Below, one piece after another: positions 36,580 through 42,879 of a stretch of DNA of 64,000 bases (position 1 is the stretch's first letter; each line of letters starts with the position of its first letter). Position numbers and translations under genes: made by a program. Source of the stretch: an uncultured Fodinibius sp. (GTDB lineage: Bacteria > Bacteroidota > Rhodothermia > Balneolales > Balneolaceae); NCBI GenBank assembly GCA_913057775.1, contig CAJXOG010000003.1, forward strand, positions 285,986-349,985. Reading direction: 5' to 3'. Below the pieces are notes generated by a model. That model made no database searches. It was not told the DNA's origin and saw nothing but the letters and a program-made list of their open reading frames with translations.

Positions 36580-36903
36580 TTAATCTCGTTTCGTTCGTTT
36601 GATTGCGATTCCAATTCCAATAATGGTGATGGTCCCTATTACAAGGAGGGCTGGTTTGGGTAAGGCCCCTTTTGTTGGCACTTGTAGGGATTGCTGGGTA
36701 ATGCCGAGCCTTTTGAGTAATATTTCATCAGCTGTTCCACTCGGTGGTAGTCCCAATTTTTGTTGGGCTTGCTTGACGGCTGCCTGTGTTTCGGGGCCAA
36801 AGATGCCATCAACGCCATATTTGGGAAGCCCGATACCTAGGGCTTTCAGTGCTGATTGCAGGTGCATGACCTGCGGACCTTTATCGCCTATGCTAAGAGT
36901 CAT
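36580..36903 (-). CDS. Peptidoglycan-binding domain protein with C-terminal membrane anchor
   Basis: A 107-residue protein. Residues 1-67 are a PG_binding_1 domain (SIGDKGPQVMHLQSALKALG, then YGVDGIFGPETQAAVKQAQQ). One TM helix follows (PALLVIGTITIIGIGIAI) with a basic end KRTKRD. There is no signal peptide, so the domain would face the outside only if the protein is built into the viral membrane. It would hold the particle to the wall during entry, next to the virion transglycosylase. Confidence 0.82.
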   Translation of the reverse strand: MTLSIGDKGPQVMHLQSALKALGIGLPKYGVDGIFGPETQAAVKQAQQKLGLPPSGTADEILLKRLGITQQSLQVPTKGALPKPALLVIGTITIIGIGIAIKRTKRD

Positions 36904-37310
36904 GTTGAAGATTGTTTTCTGTTATATAGGGAGAGGCCGGCCACACCAATGGCAATACCGGCCGAGAGAATGCCCGCATGTTTGATCATAGACACAGTTT
37001 TGCTTTTAGCGACTGAATCCTCTAAGCCGATCATATCACTGACTGCCTGCAGATCTAGGTGTTCGAAGTACTGGTTGATGACATCTGCGTTTCGCTTGAA
37101 TACCTGCTGGAAGGAGCGCCTGTCTTTGGTCAGATCAGCCAGGACAAGGGCCGTAGTAGCAGCTTGTCCTTTTCGACCGCTCAGGGCACGGTCGGCCAAG
37201 CCAATTGCTTTTTTAAAAGCGTTTCGACTGGTTTGGCGCAGGTAACTGCTGAGATCGCCCATTCCATCATCAACGATCTGGTAGTCTCGGCCTTCGATTA
37301 ATTCATGCAT
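36900..37310 (-). CDS. Helical virion protein with C-terminal membrane helix
   Basis: A 136-residue, mostly helical and basic protein (SYLRQTSRNAFKKAIGLADR, SFQQVFKRNADVINQYFEHL). The last 30 residues are a membrane helix (HAGILSAGIAIGVAGLSLY) plus the tail NRKQSST. It overlaps both neighbouring genes. It shares the plan of a soluble N-terminus with a C-terminal anchor seen in many proteins of this operon. No family is recognised. Confidence 0.62.
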   Translation of the reverse strand: MHELIEGRDYQIVDDGMGDLSSYLRQTSRNAFKKAIGLADRALSGRKGQAATTALVLADLTKDRRSFQQVFKRNADVINQYFEHLDLQAVSDMIGLEDSVAKSKTVSMIKHAGILSAGIAIGVAGLSLYNRKQSST

Positions 37311-37983
37311 TAGATTTCTCCTCCTGTTTTTTGTTGCGCCCGGCCAACTGCTTTACGCTGTCTCGAAGTCCGGGCAAGAGGGGAGCCAGGAAGTACGCGC
37401 CCGCGCCAATACCAATCAGCCATAAGGCTTTGGTGAGCGTATTATTGACGCCACTAAATGCACTCTGGGGGTCGGGTAAGTTGATTTCATACCAAGACTC
37501 GGTAGGTTCGGCGTATACTCCGCTTTGTTGACCTTCCTCGATATCTAAATCAAGGGTCATCACGGTCGAGGAGGCCAGTGGCTTAGCCTGTGAAATATTT
37601 GGCTCGGTGACATTGCTGTAGTGAAGTTCAAATATGACGGGATGATTTCGGTCGGGCCGGAACGAACGCCCGAAAACCAGGCGGGCCTGACCGCGACAAC
37701 CGTCCCACATGCTGGTAACAATACGGGATATCGCTAAGACCGATCGGTTTTGAGGATCCAGGGCTACGACTACCACATCCGGGCAAACGACAAAAAGAAA
37801 CGAGTTCCAAAAGGTGCGATAGATATCGACCTCCACATCTACTGAAAAGGGCACCCCGGATTTCGGCAGCCCGCGCTCGGGGTGACGCCCGATGATGCGA
37901 AGTTCTCCGGCTTCTGAGCTTATGATATTGCCCGATATACTCGCCGAGCTTAACCCATGGTCACTATAGTTAGAATGGCTCAT
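37303..37983 (-). CDS. Beta-domain virion protein with C-terminal membrane helix
   Basis: A 226-residue protein. The first 170 residues are beta-rich (GVPFSVDVEVDIYRTFWNSF, then RNHPVIFELHYSNV), followed by a hydrophobic helix near 190-210 (ALWLIGIGAGAYFLAPLLP) and a charged tail RNKKQEEKSNA. The beta domain could sit between membrane and capsid or form a spike base. It overlaps the next gene by 8 bp. No family is recognised. Confidence 0.62.
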   Translation of the reverse strand: MSHSNYSDHGLSSASISGNIISSEAGELRIIGRHPERGLPKSGVPFSVDVEVDIYRTFWNSFLFVVCPDVVVVALDPQNRSVLAISRIVTSMWDGCRGQARLVFGRSFRPDRNHPVIFELHYSNVTEPNISQAKPLASSTVMTLDLDIEEGQQSGVYAEPTESWYEINLPDPQSAFSGVNNTLTKALWLIGIGAGAYFLAPLLPGLRDSVKQLAGRNKKQEEKSNA

Positions 37984-37986
37984 CGG

Positions 37987-38295
37987 TTACCTCCTTCGAG
38001 TTATGATTCGCAGCGCCAGGTATCCACCGGCGATCCATCCCAGCGTAGCTTTGTTTCGATCAAACCAAGCGCGAATTCCTTTGGTGGGATCATCTTCGGC
38101 CAGCTGCTCACATAGGGATTGTTTGGTTTCGCTAGTTATTTCTGCCCCCTTCGCTACTTCTTGCAGCTGTACGGTGGGTTGCAGGTAGACGGTTTCTTGC
38201 GAGGTCGTTGGATTGGGGTACCGCCCGTTGGGAATATGTCCGTCAATAAAGTGAGAAATCCCAATCGGATGATTTGTCTGGATAGCTTCGGTCAT
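37987..38295 (-). CDS. Small virion protein with C-terminal membrane helix
   Basis: A 102-residue protein. The polar N-terminus has the sequence DGHIPNGRYPNPTTSQETVY, a helical mid part follows, and the end is LGWIAGGYLALRIITRRR, one membrane helix with a triple Arg tail. It is packed between two genes with 1-3 bp gaps. The plan is the same as its neighbours; the function is unknown. Confidence 0.6.
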   Translation of the reverse strand: MTEAIQTNHPIGISHFIDGHIPNGRYPNPTTSQETVYLQPTVQLQEVAKGAEITSETKQSLCEQLAEDDPTKGIRAWFDRNKATLGWIAGGYLALRIITRRR

Positions 38296-38296
38296 A

Positions 38297-38659
38297 TTAG
38301 GACTTCTTTTTTAACAGGGTGTACGTGACAGCTCCACCAACGACGACAACGCCGCCAATAAGTAGGAGGGAGGTCATATTACCGCCTGACTTTTGGGCTT
38401 GCATCAGCGCCATCTGTTGCTCGGGCGTCAGGCCAGTGCCCCCAGATTGAGGTTTTCCGCCATTGATAACTCCATCCACAGTTACGGCGGTATCGGCCGC
38501 TGTGGTTAAAAAGCTGGACAGGTCATTGAGGATACTGCCAAACTTGGTTTTCTTTGAGGTGGTGGCCCCGGATCCCACGGGAGGGAGGAAACTGTTTGTG
38601 TAGTTAAACGGCTGGGTCGTTTGCAAAAAGTCTAACTGATCGTAGGAGCTGCTGTTCAT
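38297..38659 (-). CDS. Small virion protein with C-terminal membrane helix
   Basis: A 120-residue protein. The N-terminal half is Asn/Ser/Thr-rich (MNSSSYDQLDFLQTTQPF), a Gly-rich linker follows (VINGGKPQSGGTGLTPEQ), and one helix (MTSLLLIGGVVVVGGAVTY) ends in LLKKKS. It is part of the late operon array of anchored proteins. No family is recognised. Confidence 0.6.
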   Translation of the reverse strand: MNSSSYDQLDFLQTTQPFNYTNSFLPPVGSGATTSKKTKFGSILNDLSSFLTTAADTAVTVDGVINGGKPQSGGTGLTPEQQMALMQAQKSGGNMTSLLLIGGVVVVGGAVTYTLLKKKS

Positions 38660-38678
38660 AGGGATTGGGATATGCTTA

Positions 38679-39098
38679 TTATTGGGATTTCAATTTTTTC
38701 TTTTTGGCGATAAACATGATAGCGGCTCCCAAAATGGCAACCCCGCCCACCGCTGCCCCTGCTATCATAGCTGTGGATGCCGTCTCTTGTTTGGCAGCTG
38801 TATCGGTGACGTTGTGCTGTAAGGCCGTCATGAGCTGCTGTTTTTCCTGTTCTATTTTCTTCTTTTCGGCTAGCTTGCGCTCGTGGGCTTTGCAGAGGGC
38901 TTGTGATTTTTCGCGCTTGCGCCGGCAGCTTTTAAGCTTTCCAAACATTTTGCCCTTGCAGCTTTGGTTGGCATACCGGCAGGGATCATCTTCTTCCCAG
39001 CCTTCCAATCCACCGCCAGGTAGCTGGCTGGATATGATCAATTGATCATTTTCGGGTTGTATAGCAACGGGTTGCAGATAAGAACTACTCATAAACAA
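38679..39098 (-). CDS. Cys-containing basic virion protein with C-terminal membrane helix
   Basis: A 139-residue protein. After an acidic patch it has a four-Cys basic segment (DDPCRYANQSCKGKMF, then KLKSCRRKREKSQALCKAHE), a coiled-coil-like helix, and one TM helix (AGAAVGGVAILGAAIMFIA) ending in KKKKLKSQ. The Cys spacing could bind zinc or form disulphides. It is a likely minor membrane protein of the virion; no family is recognised. Confidence 0.62.
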   Translation of the reverse strand: MFMSSSYLQPVAIQPENDQLIISSQLPGGGLEGWEEDDPCRYANQSCKGKMFGKLKSCRRKREKSQALCKAHERKLAEKKKIEQEKQQLMTALQHNVTDTAAKQETASTAMIAGAAVGGVAILGAAIMFIAKKKKLKSQ

Positions 39099-39101
39099 TT
39101 G

Positions 39102-40127
39102 TTAATGGTTGAAGGCCCAGTAGCTGATCCCGCCGAGCGCGGCAAGCCCGGCCGAGAGTCCGCCGTACAGGAGCCATTTTTTGTTTCGGGATTGTTGTTG
39201 GTTGGCCAGAAAGCTGTTGTCCAAACTTCCATATTTGTTCAAGTAATCAACGGCCGGTTGTCCATGCTCTTGGATAACCTGGGCGTACTGTTGCAAAATC
39301 GCGTTATCCTTTTGGGAAAATGAAATCACGTCCGAGCGAACTCCTCGGGCCATCAGGTAATCCCGCCATTGCCCGCGTTGGATGCGCTCATCTTTATCTT
39401 TGGCGCCAAACCATTTGGAAAACAGCGGTTTCATGGTGACGCCCATTTGCAGTGCTGACGAAGCAGCAGCGGTGAGGGTAACGGGATCAATGCCTAATCC
39501 ATCCGGCATCCGGTTGGGCAGATGCTTGGACTTTTTGATCAGTCGCTCATCAAAGGTAAAACCGGGATATTTAGCGACGGTGGTATCAAAAGATTTCCAC
39601 CCCTGTGGGGATCGGAAGACGGTATAAATATGATCATAGGTTCGCCCCGTTCGGCTCACAATGCGAAAGCCGGTTTGGATGCCCAGGCTTTGCAGCAGGG
39701 CCGCCGACAGGATCGCGTGGTCGTCGCAATCCCCGGCTTGTTGGCGAATGGTGACATCGGGGGATTGGATCCGCTCGATATTCCATGGGTCCCGCACGTA
39801 GTTGATATTTTTGGTTATCCACTTGTAAATGGCACCCGCAATTTGATCTACATTCCGCAGGTCAGGAAGACCGGTGGTAATATTCCTGGGAACCTTGCGG
39901 GTAATTTTTAGCGCTAGTCCGCGAATGTCCTCACGTCCGGTATATTTGGTAACCAGCTTTGAAGCCAGTTCCAGGACGCCTTCGATTCCCGGGTATTGCT
40001 TGCGCTGGGCAATAATAGAGGCGGCAGCATCTCCTTGGGGGGAGCCTGCTGCCGCCTTATTGCTCATCACTGAACCATGGGTCGTGACTGCGTTGCGGGA
40101 AGTTGGTATGGGATAGCTGCTACTCAA
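39102..40127 (-). CDS. Transglutaminase-like cysteine protease, membrane-anchored
   Basis: A 341-residue protein with a transglutaminase-like core at about 90-185. The triad is visible as QQAGDCDDHAILSAALLQSL (Cys134), RTYDHIYTVF (His166) and KSFDTTVAKY (Asp181). The C-terminal 25 residues form a membrane helix (KKWLLYGGLSAGLAALGGI). This family includes bacterial cysteine peptidases and phage-borne forms of unclear role. A role in virion maturation, protein crosslinking or wall processing is possible. It is co-transcribed with the structural genes. Confidence 0.8.
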   Translation of the reverse strand: MSSSYPIPTSRNAVTTHGSVMSNKAAAGSPQGDAAASIIAQRKQYPGIEGVLELASKLVTKYTGREDIRGLALKITRKVPRNITTGLPDLRNVDQIAGAIYKWITKNINYVRDPWNIERIQSPDVTIRQQAGDCDDHAILSAALLQSLGIQTGFRIVSRTGRTYDHIYTVFRSPQGWKSFDTTVAKYPGFTFDERLIKKSKHLPNRMPDGLGIDPVTLTAAASSALQMGVTMKPLFSKWFGAKDKDERIQRGQWRDYLMARGVRSDVISFSQKDNAILQQYAQVIQEHGQPAVDYLNKYGSLDNSFLANQQQSRNKKWLLYGGLSAGLAALGGISYWAFNH

Positions 40128-40157
40128 TAGTTGTTGATATCGTTGATATGGGTATGA

Positions 40158-40553
40158 TTACCGGCTGGATTTGACGAGCTTCTGCAGCTCAGCGATGACA
40201 TCGGTGAGCAGTCGCCGGACCTGCGGGCTGACACTGGTGCTCGTAAAGCTTAGCAGTTGGTTGCAAGCGAAAGGGGCAGGGATATAGCAAAGCGTATTAG
40301 CGTGTTGCCCTAATCCATCCACAAGGGGATATATTGTTTTTGCAATGCGTTCGGCTCCTATATCCCTGCTTATCGCTTCCACAGAAAGTATCTTTGCCAT
40401 CCGGACCCAATCGGCCATAGTGATGGGATTCCCGCCCTGTTGCATTAAGGCCAGCTGCGAGGTTATGCGCTTGGCATAGCAGGCGTATCCGCAAGGTTGA
40501 TCCGCCAGGTATTCCAAGGCCATTTTCAAAAGCGTTAGTTGTCCGGGATTCAT
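40158..40553 (-). CDS. Unrecognised helical viral protein
   Basis: A 131-residue soluble and largely helical protein. Three Cys lie in the first 30 residues (LADQPCGYACYAKRI), and another two (NTLCYIPAPFACNQLL) in the second half. There is no TM helix or known motif. It is the second gene of the leftward late operon, 9 bp after the scaffold-like gene and 30 bp before the transglutaminase-like gene. Nothing in the sequence fixes a function. Confidence 0.6.
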   Translation of the reverse strand: MNPGQLTLLKMALEYLADQPCGYACYAKRITSQLALMQQGGNPITMADWVRMAKILSVEAISRDIGAERIAKTIYPLVDGLGQHANTLCYIPAPFACNQLLSFTSTSVSPQVRRLLTDVIAELQKLVKSSR

Positions 40554-40562
40554 TGGGAGATC

Positions 40563-41576
40563 TTACAGGCTAATGGTTGGTTCGGCGTGGCCGTTGGTAT
40601 GGGGCGGGTTAAACATGCCGTTTAGAGTGGCTGTGGTTTCAAAATCGTCGGATTCCTCTGAGTTGTCGTCGGAGGGAAGGTGCCGAGGAGTCTCCTCCCC
40701 GGCACCTTTGGGTTGGCTCGCCTCGTCGGTAGAGGGGCTATGGGGTTGTTGGGGTAGCGAGCCGGGAGTTGGTTGAAGTTGGCTTTTAAGAGATTCGGCC
40801 ATGGCCTTAGCCTGCTCTTCGGTGATATCAGGGGCAGCAGGCGTGGGGTTCAATTGTTGATTTTGCCCGCCCTGACCGGCAAACAGTTGGGAGATCACGG
40901 TAAAAAACAACGGGGCATTTTCTTCCAGCATATCCAGCATGCGACTTCCGGCATCGCGGCCGCCGGCCCGCTGCTCCATTTCCATGCGGAATTTCAGCTT
41001 TTCCAGTTCGCCAAGCTCTTTTTCAAGGGCCTTGAGGTTACTTCGTTGAATTTCTTTGAGGCGGTCAATTTCGTTGCGGTGAGATTCCTTGAGGTCGCCT
41101 AGCTCTTTTTGGTGGGTCAGCAGTGTAGCTGTTTTGTCTTCGGAGAGTTGTCGCTTGAGGCCCATGATTTCATCAACGAGCTGTCGAATTTTGCGGTCGG
41201 CGTCATGCAGCTCACCTTCCAGGCGCAGGGCCCGTTGCTGGTAATAATTTTCTGGAGCGGTTCTGTTGGCGTCAGCAGGTGTTTGGGCCAAAGTATCGGG
41301 TTGCTCGTCAGGTGGGTCAATGCGAAAGCCAATTACAATATCTTTGTCAATGCCGGTGTGGAGAGAGTAGAGCCCCGGTTCCAGCTTGAATATGGCTTTT
41401 ACCACATTAAAGGGCTGGCGAAAGTTGAATGGGAGCTCCTTTTCTACTTGCTGGAGTCCGTCGGTGGTGCCGGTGATGCGGCCAAAGATCGGCAATCCCT
41501 GCTCCAGCTCTTGCAGGCAGGTGGCGTAATCCCGCTCTTGGGTTTCGTCCGGCTTATTTTCCAGCGTTTCAGGCAT
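40563..41576 (-). CDS. Coiled-coil, scaffold-like protein, first gene of the late operon
   Basis: A 337-residue protein. The N-terminal 90 residues are a small beta domain (FNVVKAIFKLEPGLYSLHTG). Residues about 110-215 form a long coiled coil (DADRKIRQLVDEIMGLKRQL, then LKALEKELGELEKLKFRMEM). The C-terminal third is Pro/Gln/Ser-rich and acidic. This layout fits a scaffold, tape or vertex-organising protein. It is the promoter-proximal gene, preceded by the 350-bp control region. No family is recognised. Confidence 0.6.
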   Translation of the reverse strand: MPETLENKPDETQERDYATCLQELEQGLPIFGRITGTTDGLQQVEKELPFNFRQPFNVVKAIFKLEPGLYSLHTGIDKDIVIGFRIDPPDEQPDTLAQTPADANRTAPENYYQQRALRLEGELHDADRKIRQLVDEIMGLKRQLSEDKTATLLTHQKELGDLKESHRNEIDRLKEIQRSNLKALEKELGELEKLKFRMEMEQRAGGRDAGSRMLDMLEENAPLFFTVISQLFAGQGGQNQQLNPTPAAPDITEEQAKAMAESLKSQLQPTPGSLPQQPHSPSTDEASQPKGAGEETPRHLPSDDNSEESDDFETTATLNGMFNPPHTNGHAEPTISL

Positions 41577-41927
41577 CTGATTAGCGTTGGTTAGCGTAAT
41601 GCAATAGCACCACTGTGATCAGTAACTGATGCTAACGTAACACTAATTCAAATCAGGAAAAATACCCCGGGATGGGCTGGAACGGGGTGCAATGGGCTGT
41701 TAACGAATGGGACGGATTGGGACAATTTGAAATATTGAATTATCTAGCCGTGTACATGTTTACAGAAAAAGGATTGTTTATATAGAATATTATATCACAA
41801 TGTTATATCAATTAACTGTGACATAACATGATCAAATAATACAGATTTCGCACTTTGCACATTTACTTAAACACTAGTTTTTTAGAACATAAAAATTTAT
41901 ATAATCGCCTAGTTGATATAATTATAG
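41577..41927. promoter_or_regulatory. Control region upstream of the viral late operon
   Basis: About 350 bp without a gene. Next to the operon start lies an inverted pair, GTTAGCGTAA near 41605 and GCTAACGTAA near 41632. Further right a G-rich stretch repeats ATGGGCTG twice (about 41672 and 41691) and TGGGAC twice. The rest, toward 41927, is very AT-rich with short palindromes such as TTATATCACAATGTTATATCA. The late promoter and its activator or repressor sites probably lie here. No exact promoter could be assigned. Confidence 0.45.
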
Positions 41928-41941
41928 GTTAGCTGTTTAAA

Positions 41942-42151
41942 CTATTCTTCTTCCTTCAGTGAAAAAAGATCATCAACTGGAACCTGAAAAAACTTGGCTA
42001 ATTTTAAAGCTAGCTCTACTGACGGGGTAAACTTTTCATTTTCAATGGAATGAATAGTTTGTCTGGCAACTCCAATTTCTTCAGCCAATTTTTTTTGGGT
42101 AATATTCAACTTTGCTCTTTCAACTCGTAGAGAATTTTTTACGCTGCCCAT
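41942..42151 (-). CDS. XRE-family HTH regulator (cassette A)
   Basis: A 69-residue DNA-binding protein. The HTH is clear: LNITQKKLAEEIGVARQTIH at about 16-35, with the following SIENEKFTPSVELALKLAKF typical of Cro/cI-type XRE proteins. Its start lies inside the end of the membrane-protein gene, so the two are translationally coupled. Small XRE proteins paired with a four-helix membrane protein are common in bacteria and usually autoregulate. The pair fills one integron-type cassette and is oriented against the presumed cassette direction. Confidence 0.85.
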   Translation of the reverse strand: MGSVKNSLRVERAKLNITQKKLAEEIGVARQTIHSIENEKFTPSVELALKLAKFFQVPVDDLFSLKEEE

Positions 42152-42612
42152 AACAGATCAAATAAAATTAAAAACCCAACAAGGAGAACTGTGACTAAGA
42201 ACCAGAACTTGTTTTTATTATTTACAATCCAATCAGCACCGTAGTAATAAATGAAGTTGAATACCAATAGGTACACAGTAAGGAATACAAGTAGATCATC
42301 AAATATTACCCCACCACCTCCTCCTAATTCTCTGTAAAAGATTATACCAATAAAAAAGTAAGACAATACATAATGAACGTTGGCTCTTATCTGTCGAACT
42401 CTTTCGTCTTCGGAAGACTCTTGGCTTGAAATAGCAATTATTAATCCAGCTCCAAATAGAATTTTTGTTGCATGTAACCCAGTGAAAACTAAATTAGGTT
42501 CCACAAAATGATGAAAAAGGGCATAAATTATACAAATTAAAGAAAGCCCGAGACCAACATATTTAAATTTGTGTGAGAATAGATCTTTTTGTTGTAAGAC
42601 ATCAATTGACAT
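42139..42612 (-). CDS. Four-helix membrane protein paired with XRE regulator (cassette A)
   Basis: A 157-residue inner-membrane protein with four hydrophobic helices at about 17-35, 42-60, 82-120 and 135-155 (YVGLGLSLICIIYALFHHFV, LLVFLTVYLLVFNFIYYY). A charged loop, SSQESSEDERVRQIRANVHY, lies between helices 2 and 3. No catalytic motif is visible. It overlaps the XRE gene by 13 bp. The function is unknown; the pairing suggests a membrane-signal or toxin-like partner under XRE control. Confidence 0.7.
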   Translation of the reverse strand: MSIDVLQQKDLFSHKFKYVGLGLSLICIIYALFHHFVEPNLVFTGLHATKILFGAGLIIAISSQESSEDERVRQIRANVHYVLSYFFIGIIFYRELGGGGGVIFDDLLVFLTVYLLVFNFIYYYGADWIVNNKNKFWFLVTVLLVGFLILFDLLWAA

Positions 42613-42701
42613 AATAAGTAGCTTAGTTAGTCAAATTTTATAGACTAATTGTAATATATAGTTTACTTATAGTCAAATATACCTGTCTAAATAACTTAAA
42701 C

Positions 42702-42828
42702 AGCTAACCCGCGCATTAAGCGGACACGCCTCGCCAGGTCTTTGCCCCTCTTGGTTTTAAAGCTCATCTTTCGTTAGTTGCTAATTCAACATTCATTTGC
42801 GTGCAGCTTATGCGCAATGTCGTTATAC
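42702..42828. repeat. attC-like recombination site A (integron cassette site)
   Basis: The left arm reads AGCTAAC then CCGCGCATTAAG. The right arm reads CTTATGCGC, a 6-base spacer, then GTTATAC. The inner arms pair (GCGCAT..AAG with CTT-ATGCGC), with one base unpaired. The centre is about 90 bp and is shared with site B (CGCCTCGCC-GGTCTTGCC, CAACATT, GCGCAATGTCGTT). This is the layout of a long VCR-type attC. Confidence 0.75.
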
Positions 42829-42879
42829 CACCAGCTTGGATCAGTAAAAAAATACTCAATTAAGATATTGGTCTTTCAA

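Larger units (their letters stand above)
41928..42708. repeat. Cassette A terminal inverted match
   Basis: GTTAGCTGTTTAA at 41928-41940 and its exact complement TTAAACAGCTAAC at 42696-42708 enclose the XRE/membrane pair. In integron arrays the start of a cassette is complementary to the first arm of its own attC, because the two rejoin on excision. This is what is seen. No attC-like sequence precedes 41928, so this end may be the primary or a secondary insertion point. Confidence 0.65.
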
